Shown here in pieces: positions 22,856 through 30,001 of a stretch of 30,001 nt of DNA (position 1 is the stretch's first letter; every line of letters starts with the position of its first letter). The translations under genes and the position numbers were made by a program. The notes beneath the pieces were generated by a model. The model saw nothing but the letters and a program-made list of their open reading frames with translations. It ran no database searches and had not been told where the DNA came from. The DNA is from Bacteroidota bacterium (GTDB lineage Bacteria; Bacteroidota; Bacteroidia; AKYH767-A; 2013-40CM-41-45), in assembly GCA_016708785.1 (NCBI GenBank), contig JADJFC010000008.1, positions 1 to 30,001 on the forward strand, given 5' to 3'.

Positions 22856-23474
22856 TTTTTTGATAGTGTTTTGGAAGGCTATCTTCATAAAAGTAAACCT
22901 TTACAACAGCAATGTCTTTTAGAAAGTCTATCTTATTCGCTGACACGATGTATATTCAACTCCTGTTTCTTTTCAGATCATCCACTAAAGCTGCATAATT
23001 TTCAGGCTTGATCAATTCAAATATTCTCGTACTGTATCGTCTTTACAAGTTCATTACGAACAAGCCAGTTGCCATCTAATGCATAGGTAAAAGCAATAGA
23101 ATAGTGCAAATTAGCCCTAACTCAAAATAAGTTCGCCTTCTGCTGACTGCACAGATCAACCCGCTGTAATTACGGTGATGAAAAGGTAGGCCATATCTTT
23201 CGTTGTAATACCTTCTGTACGGTATCGAGCATTGAGAAACCGCAAATAATCCGAAGCTGCACCTTGACATATCAACTTCATTCAAAAGATATGTAATGAT
23301 GAAGATGATGATATTAAAAAGGAAAAAAGTAAAATAAGTAATCCTTTTTCTTGTAGATTCGAAAATAGATGAATCTTACCAAGACAACCATTGCCAGTAC
23401 GTCTATTAGTAGTCTCCAGAAAAATTTGTCCGACACTTATCGAACAATTCAAATTGATTCATTGCGTCGTTCAT
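22852..23474 (-). CDS. DUF4956 membrane protein (frameshifted)
   Basis: The ATG at 23474 gives MNDAMNQFELFD, then LLIDVLAMVVLVRFIYFRIY, KKKDYLFYFFLFNIIIFIIT and YLLNEVDMSMGAAFGLFAVF (the last in a shifted frame). The highly conserved block SMLRYRTEGITTKDMAYLFI with TVITAGLI follows, and then FTYALDGNWLVRNELVKTIQ plus YENI. Three to four membrane segments followed by a cytoplasmic alpha/beta end with KPENYAALVDDLKKKTGV is the DUF4956 layout (about 210-230 residues). The family is often found beside polyphosphate polymerase (VTC) and CotH genes; I see neither here. The gene is translationally coupled to the DUF2490 gene below it. Confidence 0.72.
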
Positions 23475-23481
23475 GATGCTT

Positions 23482-24107
23482 TCAGTAGTTTATTGAGGTA
23501 TAAAGTGTAGGTTTAAAATTATTTCTTTTTATTTTTTCATTCAATGTAATAACGCCAAGACAATACTTACTGATTGACTTCTTCTGAACAGAATAGTCCC
23601 TCATCAGGTTCCCTTCCGAACGGGCTTTCTCCTAGCTCCACCCTGCTTTTATTCAAGATACAAGTCCTTTGTAGAGTACATTGCTATGACCATCAATAAA
23701 TGTGAGGTTGGTATCAATTGTCAAACGTTCTGCGGAATGGACTTGTTCACGAAAGTCATTCCCACGATAGTTCACCCATAATTTCGGCTCCAACGTATTC
23801 GGGTCAATATTAAAAGATTACTGACAAATTCACTGGACGTATCACACAGATTTTTTATGATCTCATTTTTCTTGATTCGCTCCTTTATCGTTTCTCCCTT
23901 TATTATTTTGAATTTTATTTCAAAAAAGTTCAGGTCAGATTCAACATAATCGCAGACAGGAATGTATAACGGTTTACTCTGCCCATTGTGATGACGCAGA
24001 TAAAGTCCAAAAATCAATACTAGTATCAAAAATAAAGTGTTTGCAATGATTATTATAGCGTTTACCTTTATTTCAAGTACAAAATACCTTTCTTTCATTC
24101 TTTCCAA
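23482..24107 (-). CDS. Unknown protein with one N-terminal membrane helix (frameshifted)
   Basis: Not recognised. The first 100 residues are clean from 24107: MERMKERYFVLEIKVN, then one hydrophobic helix (AIIIIANTLFLILVLIFGLY, about residues 17-37), then LRHHNGQSKPLYIP and a charged soluble part with EIKFKIIKGETIKERIKKNE. After a shift near 23800, DPNTLEPKLWVNYRGNDFRE plus QVHSAERLTIDTNLTFIDGH can be read. It then decays in a stretch broken several times, ending near a TGA at 23482-23484. The order helix then positively charged loop suggests a type II or anchored protein facing the periplasm. It precedes the DUF4956 gene by only a few bases and may form an operon with it. The C-terminal boundary is uncertain. 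Confidence 0.45.
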
Positions 24108-24253
24108 TAAAGCCGCAAAGGTTGTCCTTAAACATGAATTTAGTAGTCGAGCCTGTCTTGCAAACTAACACCATCCATCTGTTTTAAGGAGATTACCCAG
24201 CAGATAATATGTTATCAATTTTCTCCAAATTAGAGTCTTATATATAAGGCCTT

Positions 24254-24795
24254 TTATCCGAACAAACCCACACCTTTAGCGTCAACTGTTTTTCGTCTTA
24301 ATTTTCATCCCACGTTTATCGTAGATCAAGAATCACTCTTCAAGGACGTTTTTGCATCAACAGTACTTTCAGTTATACGATCACCATTTGCATTATAGCG
24401 TGTGCGATTTTTCAAGAAGATTTCGGGAAACATCATAATGGGTCTCTTCTATTTTATCGCCAACTGAATTGTATTTATAGATCTTTTTTTCTTTACCTTT
24501 CCTCAGGATTGTAAAACGACTTCTTCAATTTTATCTCCGTTTTTATTATAGCGCATAGGTATTATGCATTTTTACTTTCCTTCTGAGTCATAATCAATTT
24601 CTTCGGTGACACCATTATCAGCATCGTAACGGAAAAATGAATTATCGGCCGTCACTTTTTTCCATCTTTGATGGTTGTTTCAATCTCGCGAACTGATTTA
24701 ACGCGATTTTTCTTCATGTCCTTTTTACTCTGGGCTGAAGAAGAAAAAACAGAAAGTAAACAGCAGAATGCTGCAATGGATAATTTCAAGTTCAT
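24254..24795 (-). CDS. Unknown secreted protein with YNxxGDKIEE-type repeats (frameshifted)
   Basis: No family recognised. The ATG at 24795 gives a signal peptide MNLKLSIAAFCCLLSVFSSS with AQ, then SKKDMKKNRVKSVREIETTI. At least three recurring units follow: YDADNGVTEEIDYDSEGK, RYNKNGDKIEEVVL and YKYNSVGDKIEETHYD. A later unit YDKRGMKIK and the end DAKGVGLFG precede a TAA at 24254-24256. Each unit is Y-x-x-x-G-x-x-x-E-E/K followed by a basic segment; the pattern is like the short strand-turn repeats of wall- or RHS-like proteins and of MORN-like proteins. About 180 residues. The start of the neighbouring lipoprotein gene lies upstream on the same strand, with only 5 bases between that gene's stop and this ATG. 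Four or more indels. Confidence 0.5.
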
Positions 24796-24800
24796 GGGAA

Positions 24801-25239
24801 TCAATAATTGTTATCTAAAACTATAATTGTAGGTGAAGTAACTACAGAGCCATTCGACGTGATCTCTACTTCAGCAAACTTGGCAATTTTTGGGCTGTTA
24901 GAATTCAGATTACCTGCTGCAGCCCCGGTCGAATCTTTTGAATAGGCAAAGAGTTTATATTTGCCTTTTTGCAGGAATTTGAATTCGAAAGTTCCATCAT
25001 AGGATGTCTTGTAATTGTCATTGTAAGTCGAATTATCGTCACCATAAATGATATAGACATCTTCATCGACCAATGGATATGTATCTGCCAATCGTCTGAA
25101 AACTAGCATCAAAATCATAAACCAAGACTTTACCTGTAATAGTACTAGTTCGCCTTCTCCTGCTTCTTTTGTACATCCGTTAAATAAAAACGGATAATGT
25201 AGTGAAAATAAGCAAACTAAATAGATTTATCGATTTCAT
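24801..25239 (-). CDS. Unknown lipoprotein (frameshifted)
   Basis: The ATG at 25239 gives MKSINLFSLLIFTTLSVFI and then, after a shift, NGCTKEAGEGE, a lipoprotein signal with the modified cysteine near residue 23. Past another shift the reading is STITGKVLVYDFDASFQTIG and then a clean stretch: DEDVYIIYGDDNSTYNDNY, KTSYDGTFEFKFLQKGKYKL with FAYSKDS, and EITSNGSVVTSPTIIVLDNNY. The S-Y-D-G-x-F-x-F-K-x-L-x-x-G-K-Y pattern is that of a carboxypeptidase-regulatory/SdrD B-type beta sandwich, common in Bacteroidota surface proteins; that is inference. About 145 residues. It is followed after 5 bases by the repeat protein gene, so the two form an operon. Confidence 0.6.
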
Positions 25240-25497
25240 TGACTTTTCTTATATTTCACTGTCACTAACTATTTGTTCTGTTTTTGCCACTTGATAGGCT
25301 AAGTATTGCACAATACGAATATTGACGGGAAATGTTGTTCCGGCATTAGACAAATACAATGCCTTTTTCAACTATTGATATCTTCTTCCTTACAAACCAT
25401 CGATAAATGGTCAAAAGTTAACAAAGGACAAAGAAAATTAAAGCTTAAAGACATTTCTATTTTGTACATTTAACTCCTTTTAAATAAAATTATAAAA
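25240..25497. other. Divergent intergenic region between lipoprotein and cdd
   Basis: About 258 bases. A near match to the -7 consensus (CTATTTTG, one T short of TAnnTTTG) lies at about 25458-25465 on the plus strand, some 33 bases before the likely cdd ATG. Nothing else is recognised. Confidence 0.3.
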
Positions 25498-25985
25498 ATG
25501 TAGAAATTCATTGTAATTTTGACAGAATATGAAAGTGTTGAAGAGCCTGATCTTGACGACAGGGAATTGTTGGTAGAAGCTAAAGCCAGTATGAATAAAG
25601 CGTATGCGCCATACTCCCATTTTCATGTTGGGGCGGCAATTATGTTAGAGAATGGAATTATTCTCCGCGGCAACAATCAGGAAAATGCATCCTATCCAAT
25701 TGGTCTTTGTGCAGAACGAGTTGCCATTTTCGCAGCAGGAGCTAATTATCCAAATGTTAAAATAAAAGCGATAGCGATAACGGCTAATTCCGATCATTTT
25801 CATGTAAATAAACCACACAACATGTGGCGCATGTCGTCAGGCAATAGCTATATGAACACCGTTATGCACAAGACATCCGATTAATAATGGCAGGATAGCA
25901 GGAAAAAGTTTTGATAGCGACAGTATTTCCAATCTAATCCCATATCACTTTTAATGCAGATGATCTAAAAATTAAAACAACATGA
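25498..25985 (+). CDS. cdd: Cytidine deaminase (frameshifted)
   Basis: Zinc-dependent hydrolytic deamination of cytidine and deoxycytidine in pyrimidine salvage. The clean part reads DDRELLVEAKASMNKAYAPY, then SHFHVGAAIMLENGIILRGN, then NQENASYPIGLCAERVAIFA. The CAE of LCAERVA provides the first zinc cysteine and the catalytic glutamate. The second zinc pair is in TCGACRQAIAEYEHR (frame-shifted near 25825), followed by QDIRLIMAG and PYHFNADDLK. The TGA (25983-25985) overlaps the ATG of the next gene by ATGA. The ATG at 25498 is a plausible start but is followed at once by an in-frame TAG, probably an error; the next in-frame start is the TTG at 25519. About 160 residues. cdd near porU-porV is a known arrangement in Flavobacteria; here ispF and a minus-strand block intervene. 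Confidence 0.88.
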
Positions 25986-26525
25986 GTACTACAATTTCAG
26001 AATTATACTTACTGGAATCGATCAAGAGTTTTAAAGGATTAAAATCAAATGCCGAAAAAGCGTTAGATCAGATTTCAGATTCACAGATGCACGAACATCC
26101 TGATGAAGAGTCGAACAATGTCGCAATAATTGTAAACATTTAGCAGGAAACATGTTGAGTCGTTTTACAGATTTCCTGATCAGTGATGGCGAGAAACCGA
26201 ACAGAAACAGAGATGGGGAGTTCATTGATAATTTCAAGTCAAGAGAGGAGATTATGGCCTACAGTATTGGGAAATAAGGCTGAAATTGTCTCTTCGAAAC
26301 GCTTTCGTCATTGAAACCAGAAGATCTGGAGAAAAACCGTTTACACAGAAATGAAGCACACGGTTTGCGGGCACCACTGACAACCCACGGCATTATGCTT
26401 ATCATTGCGATACAGATTCCTATTTCTTGTAAACATCTTAGACAAAGTGAATTCAAATCACTTCAATTCCTAAAGGTGATCCAAAACATGTTACAACACC
26501 CCAAAAAAAGTTAAAGAATAATTGA
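25982..26525 (+). CDS. DUF1572 (DinB-superfamily) protein (frameshifted)
   Basis: The ATG at 25982 overlaps the cdd stop. It reads MSTTISELYLLESIKSFKGL, then AEKALDQISDSQMHEHPDEE, NNVAIIVKHLAGNMLSRFTD and FLISDGEKPNRNRDGEFID. A shift leads to SLKPEDLEKTVYIRNEAH (partly read), then LAHYAYHCGQIVFLVKHLRQ and LSIPKGDPKHVTTP before a TGA at 26523-26525. The conserved histidine segments (VKHLAGN, and QLAHYAYHxGQI) are the three metal-binding histidines of the DinB-like four-helix bundle. About 180 residues, right for DUF1572. The substrate is unknown; relatives include thiol transferases. Four indels. Confidence 0.8.
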
Positions 26526-27267
26526 ATGAAAAAAAGTATTGCATTTATTATTGGTCTGATTTTTCATTTGACAGTTCAAGGTCAATATAGTATCCGCGAC
26601 TCGTCAATCGCATTTCCGATGATAGGTTGCATTTAGTTATGAATTACCCGCTGAAGACATGGCAGATCGGTTTGGTTCTCTGAGTTTTTCATTTGCGGTG
26701 CATTTCAATGGAAATTAAAATCAAATCGGCTTATTGATTTGAAGGCAACCTCATATTTGGTGATGAAGTGAAAGAGAATATTATATGGACAGTTATAAAA
26801 CTCCTGACGGTTTTATTATTGATGGAGCCGGTCAATTGGTAACAACCACTTACAGAACGCGGAATGAGATTCAACTGGAAAGCAGGGAAAATTTTTCCGA
26901 TTTTATCCTAATAAAACAGTGGATTACATAGCTAGTTTTGGAGTGGGATGTTTACAACAGTAGAACTTATATCGACACTCCGTTAGTCCCGTGCCATGGC
27001 TTGGAAGAGATATGCCAAGAGGTTTCGACCGAGTGACAACTGGACGGTTTAAGTGAATCAATTCCTAGCGGTTACATTAACTTCAGCAAAAAAAATGATC
27101 AATTTTTTGCAGGCTGAATTCATCCCGAAGGATTACACAAAACAAACGTCCATATAATTTGACACCGATTGAAAGACGACTAAGCAAAGAACAGACATTC
27201 TTTGGATTAAAAGTTGGCGGTCCTTCCTCTTTATAAACGGGGTTAAGATGACATGTATTTATATTGA
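26526..27267 (+). CDS. Unknown outer membrane protein (frameshifted)
   Basis: The ATG at 26526 directly follows the DUF1572 stop. The signal peptide is MKKSIAFIIGLIFHLTVQGQ, then YSIRDSSIAFPMI and, after shifts, YELPAEDMADRFG. The middle has MDSYKTPDGFIIDGAGQLVT, then FNWKAGKIFPILSPNKNSG and SFGVGCLQH, then PVPWLGRDMPRGFDRVTTGL. The end has LGYINFSKKKMINFFAGFEF, FDTDRKTTKQRTDILFGLKV and a TGA at 27265-27267. About 250 residues with barrel-like strands ending in an aromatic (MYLY), as in outer-membrane proteins. It belongs to a Bacteroidota protein type I cannot name. It ends 3 bases before waaA, which hints at a link to the outer membrane or LPS. Confidence 0.6.
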
Positions 27268-27270
27268 CTA

Positions 27271-28519
27271 ATGATGAGGATTTTGTACAACCTTTGTTTA
27301 TATTGTTCTATACATTTTCAACAAAGTTGCTGCACTATTTGGAAATGAAAAGCAAAAGGATGGGTTAAAGCAGAAAGCAGTGGTTCCAAACGAACTTGAA
27401 TCATCTTGCTAAAACCTGAAAGAAGTTGATCGATATTGGTTTCATTGCGCCATCGCTAGGAGAATTCGAACAGAGACGTACACATCAGAAAAAGTAAGAA
27501 AAGAATTTCCGATGCCTATATACTATTGACTTTCTTTCCCCTTCCGATATGAAATGAGGAAAACAATATTCGAGGTGAACTTTGTCTCCTATTTACCAAC
27601 ATAATAAAAAAAAAGAATGCTAAAATTTATCAATATATTAAACCCTCAAAAAAACATTTTTATAAAGTATGAATTTTACATTGTTATATAAATGAACTTG
27701 AAAAGAGAAAGAAGCCAATCTATATCGTTTATTATTTTTCGTCCTTAGCAAATTTCTTGAATGGGTTTGGAGGGTTTTACACGAAACCTGCTTAAGAAAA
27801 TCACTCATATTTTACAAGAGCCAAAACTCTTCTATCCCTACTTGAAAAGATATAACGAATATTTCCATTTCGCAGATATCGATTCGACCGTGTTCGGAAA
27901 ATATCTGCGAAGCTAAATCGATTCAGAAACCTGGATTTGTACTTATTGGCCTAAATTGAGATTCAACAATTGCAGGAAGTACGGTGGTGGAAGACGAAGA
28001 ACTCTTCTCCTGAAGGTTTTCATACCTTGGAAGATAAAACTAAATTACTCATTGTGCACCTCGCGAAGTATCGGCAACAAGAACCAATTCATTAAAGAGT
28101 AAATTAACGATCCTGCAAATTCAAACTGAGCGTAACATTGTATTCAGATAGCATCACGAATTTGAAAGCACCCATCATGATCGTGATGTCAACAGGGGGT
28201 AGATTTTCTTCATCAGCATAAATATGCTACCCATTATATATGTCCGCAGATTCGACAAAGGAATCACAATGTCCTCGAACCTGCAGCGCATGGCAAACCG
28301 ACATTTTCTTTGGTCCGCAATACAATAACTTCAAAGAAGCGCATGAATTGATTCTAACGGATCTGCCTTTCGCATTACAGATACTCTTAATGGAAACCGC
28401 TTGATTCAAAAGCTTAAGAACCCACTCATAGCTTGAAACCCACAAGCAAGAATGCCTCTGAATACGTGAACCAAAATATCTGGGAAGCTATTGGAAAGAT
28501 TTTTCAAATCTGTTTTTAA
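27271..28519 (+). CDS. waaA: 3-deoxy-D-manno-octulosonic acid (Kdo) transferase (frameshifted)
   Basis: WaaA (KdtA) adds Kdo to lipid IVA in lipopolysaccharide synthesis and is an inner-membrane GT-B glycosyltransferase. From the ATG at 27271 the start is MMRILYNLCLYC. Corrected frames then give IDIGFIAPSLGEFEQ, the conserved W-x-H-x-x-S-x-GE-x-E segment, with EKVRKEFPDAYILLTFFSPS plus GYEMRK. The middle has KNIFIKYEFYI (family: FxKYEFW), SIIFRP and ITHIFVQEPKTL. The C-terminal domain has NHNVLEPAAHGKPTFFGPQ and NFKEAHELIL (family: GxHNxLEPA..G.P..FGP...NF.E), then ILLMETA and a TAA at 28517-28519. About 415 residues, the family length. Some ten indels. The final AYVNQN..GATGKI segment is also visible. 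Confidence 0.87.
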
Positions 28520-28621
28520 TCAACCGAAAAAGAAATCACCCGGATTTCAACAAACAACAGAATGTTGATCATTGCATCTCAACTATGGAAATGTTCACCT
28601 TAGAATAACTTAGACCTTAGC

Positions 28622-29163
28622 ATGGATAGACTAGCTTCTTTCTTCTATTTCTTTCTATTTTGACCAGCCTTATGCCTGGTTGACGATCTATTCTACGCTC
28701 AATGATAAGAGATCTTTCGATCAGAATCAAAACAGAGAATTGATCAATGCCAGTTCAAATGAAATGGAAGACTATCGACGAAAAGAAAAAGACGTTTGTT
28801 CTGAAAGTTACGATCAGAACCTCAAAGGGGTTTAACAGTGAATTGCAGCAAGAAACATTTTAATGAAAGCTTTTGAATCCGAGAAGCTTGAGGTAACTTT
28901 TCTGGTAAAATAATAGTAGACATTAACTTCGAAAGGATGTTATTTGAAATTCGTGCCAAAGGAAAATGAGGATCCACGGTGTTGAGAAGGAAAGAATTGG
29001 TTCGTTCGACAGTCGCGATTAGTAACGGTGGTATCAATGTGCAATCACACTTTAATGTCGCATTATCTGATCATAATATCAGTACCAAAAGTAGTACAGG
29101 AAAAGGGTCAAGTGAGATCAGTGTAGAAATATCTACCACAATTGAAGAAAAACATCAAATTGA
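28622..29163 (+). CDS. YceI-family lipid-binding protein (frameshifted)
   Basis: A lipocalin-like beta-barrel that binds polyprenyl or other isoprenoid lipids in the periplasm. The ATG at 28622 starts MDRLASFFYFFLF, a signal peptide. The body follows after shifts: NRELINASSNEMEG, EKKKTFVLKVTIRTSKGFNS plus ELQQETF (family FKGFNSxLQxEHF), NESF.ESEKL..VTFSGKII, NFERD...EIRAKGK, RIHGVEKERI, STVAISNGGINVQSHFNVAL and SDHNISIPK. These are the YceI motifs in order (S-x-G-F-x-S, a G-x-L-T/R-I-x-G-x, and S-D-x-x-I near the end). About 180 residues, normal length. At least six indels. The stop is taken as the TGA at 29161-29163, but an earlier stop is possible. Confidence 0.72.
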
Positions 29164-30001
29164 AGTCGCAAAATTTCCTATATTCCTCGGAGAATTTTTT
29201 CTCCTTATTCCATTCTACCAGCTTATGCACAACGAACTCTTTCGGGAAGTCAATTGACATTAGGACAGAAGGGATAAGACCTAAATTCACAAAATTATTT
29301 CGTGATAGTAAAGGTTTGATCTGGACAGGAACAGACAAAGGAATATTTTCATTCGACGGAATCAATTTTTCTAAAATTGCAGGAAGTGACAGCCTTTCGA
29401 TTGATCGGTCTATGTCTTCGTGAATATTTTTGAAGAGTCAAACTGGAACGATCCAAAGGTTTCGAAAACAGGAAAATTGCCAAAATTACAGGGAGAAACA
29501 TTTCAACTTATTCACCAGTACAGTGAGGGGTTTTCCAAAACGAGTTATCAGTGCATTTGTTGAAAACAAAGAAGTACACTTTTCTTCAACAAAAGGCGAA
29601 GGTGTTTTCATCGTCTTGAAAAAGGACGCATGTATACATCGATCATGACGACACGCATTCGATGATTATTATTATGCTATGTACTGTTAATCGATGGAAG
29701 AATTTGTGTGGACCGATGAAGGAATTGATTTCAGAATTCTGCCAATGGCAATAAGAAACACATCCTTCGGTAATTCATATTGCCGGATGATATCGTGCGA
29801 TCGATGGTTATCGATACGCAAAATCGTTTGTGGTTAGGATTTCAGGAAAAGGGGATCTGTATTTTTGACTACACTAAGAACCAAATCACATTTCAACCGA
29901 AAGATATTTCGAATGGACAGATCAACTTGCTTCTGCCAGCAGGAGATAATTTATGGGTAAACACAGAAGAAAATGGTATTTTAAAATATGACAAATACGG
30001 T
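29142..30001 (+). CDS. Two-component-type beta-propeller (Reg_prop) sensor, N-terminal part (frameshifted, cut by window)
   Basis: The start lies near 29142. A TTG there opens MKKNIKLKSQNFLYSSENFF and SLFHSTSLCT, a signal-peptide-like stretch that overlaps the YceI 3' end; an ATG may have been lost. Propeller units follow: FTKLFRDSKGLIWTGTDKGI plus FSFDGINFSKI, then shifted pieces ISTYSPVQ, HFSSTKGEGVFIVLKKG, RIWVATDEGIDF and VRSMVIDTQNRLWLGFQEKG plus ICIFDYTKN, then NLWVNTEENGILKYDKYG. The repeat D-x-x-G-x-I/L-W-x-G-T-x-x-G-I/L is the Reg_prop unit of Bacteroidota hybrid and LytS-like sensors, where a periplasmic propeller reads a signal. The membrane and kinase or DNA-binding parts lie past the right edge, so the output type is unknown. 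Confidence 0.75.

Overview
The window looks like a chromosomal segment from a gliding or T9SS-bearing member of the Bacteroidota (Flavobacteriales, Sphingobacteriales or Cytophagales type). The evidence is a type IX secretion / gliding cluster (gldJ, a porP/sprF gene, porU, porV), a cargo protein with a type A C-terminal sorting domain, many Bacteroidota-typical families (DUF2851, DUF4956, DUF2490, DUF1572, OmpP1, a Reg_prop sensor), low GC, almost no Shine-Dalgarno sites, and a textbook Bacteroidota promoter (TTTG-N19-TAnnTTTG) before rpsU.

Layout. 1-8.9 kb is almost entirely minus-strand housekeeping: a tyrosine recombinase (cut by the window edge), rpsU, an acyl-CoA dehydrogenase, a helix-hairpin-helix protein, an RmlD-like reductase, a potassium channel with a TrkA domain, then after an IS4-type insertion sequence a PspC protein, a DUF2851 protein and pyrF. 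An amino-acid permease is on the plus strand at 9.0-10.4 kb. 10.5-16.2 kb is a minus-strand surface block: T9SS cargo protein, OmpP1/FadL-type porin, gldJ and porP/sprF. A 327-base divergent region separates it from the plus-strand porU and porV, followed by ispF (16.5-22.2 kb). 22.2-25.2 kb is a minus-strand block: DUF2490 barrel, DUF4956 membrane protein, an unknown one-helix protein, an unknown secreted protein and a lipoprotein. 25.5-30 kb is on the plus strand: cdd, DUF1572, an outer-membrane protein, waaA/kdtA, a YceI protein and the start of a beta-propeller sensor.

How the genes work together. PorV is the outer-membrane shuttle that collects T9SS cargo at the translocon, and PorU is the C25-type protease that removes the C-terminal sorting signal and attaches the cargo. 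GldJ is a lipoprotein of the gliding/T9SS apparatus. PorP/SprF proteins are outer-membrane partners used by a subset of cargo. The 10.5-12.0 kb protein is a candidate cargo.

Quality warning. Nearly every gene is broken by several one- or two-base indels, including ones that should be indispensable (rpsU, pyrF, ispF, waaA). Joining adjacent frames restores recognisable full-length proteins. The IS transposase is the only long gene that is completely clean. Most breaks are therefore best read as uncorrected sequencing indels and not as pseudogenes; coordinates below span the whole reconstructed gene. Error density is lowest at about 10.5-16.2 kb and highest after about 20 kb. A 28-base A run inside porU is almost certainly an artefact.
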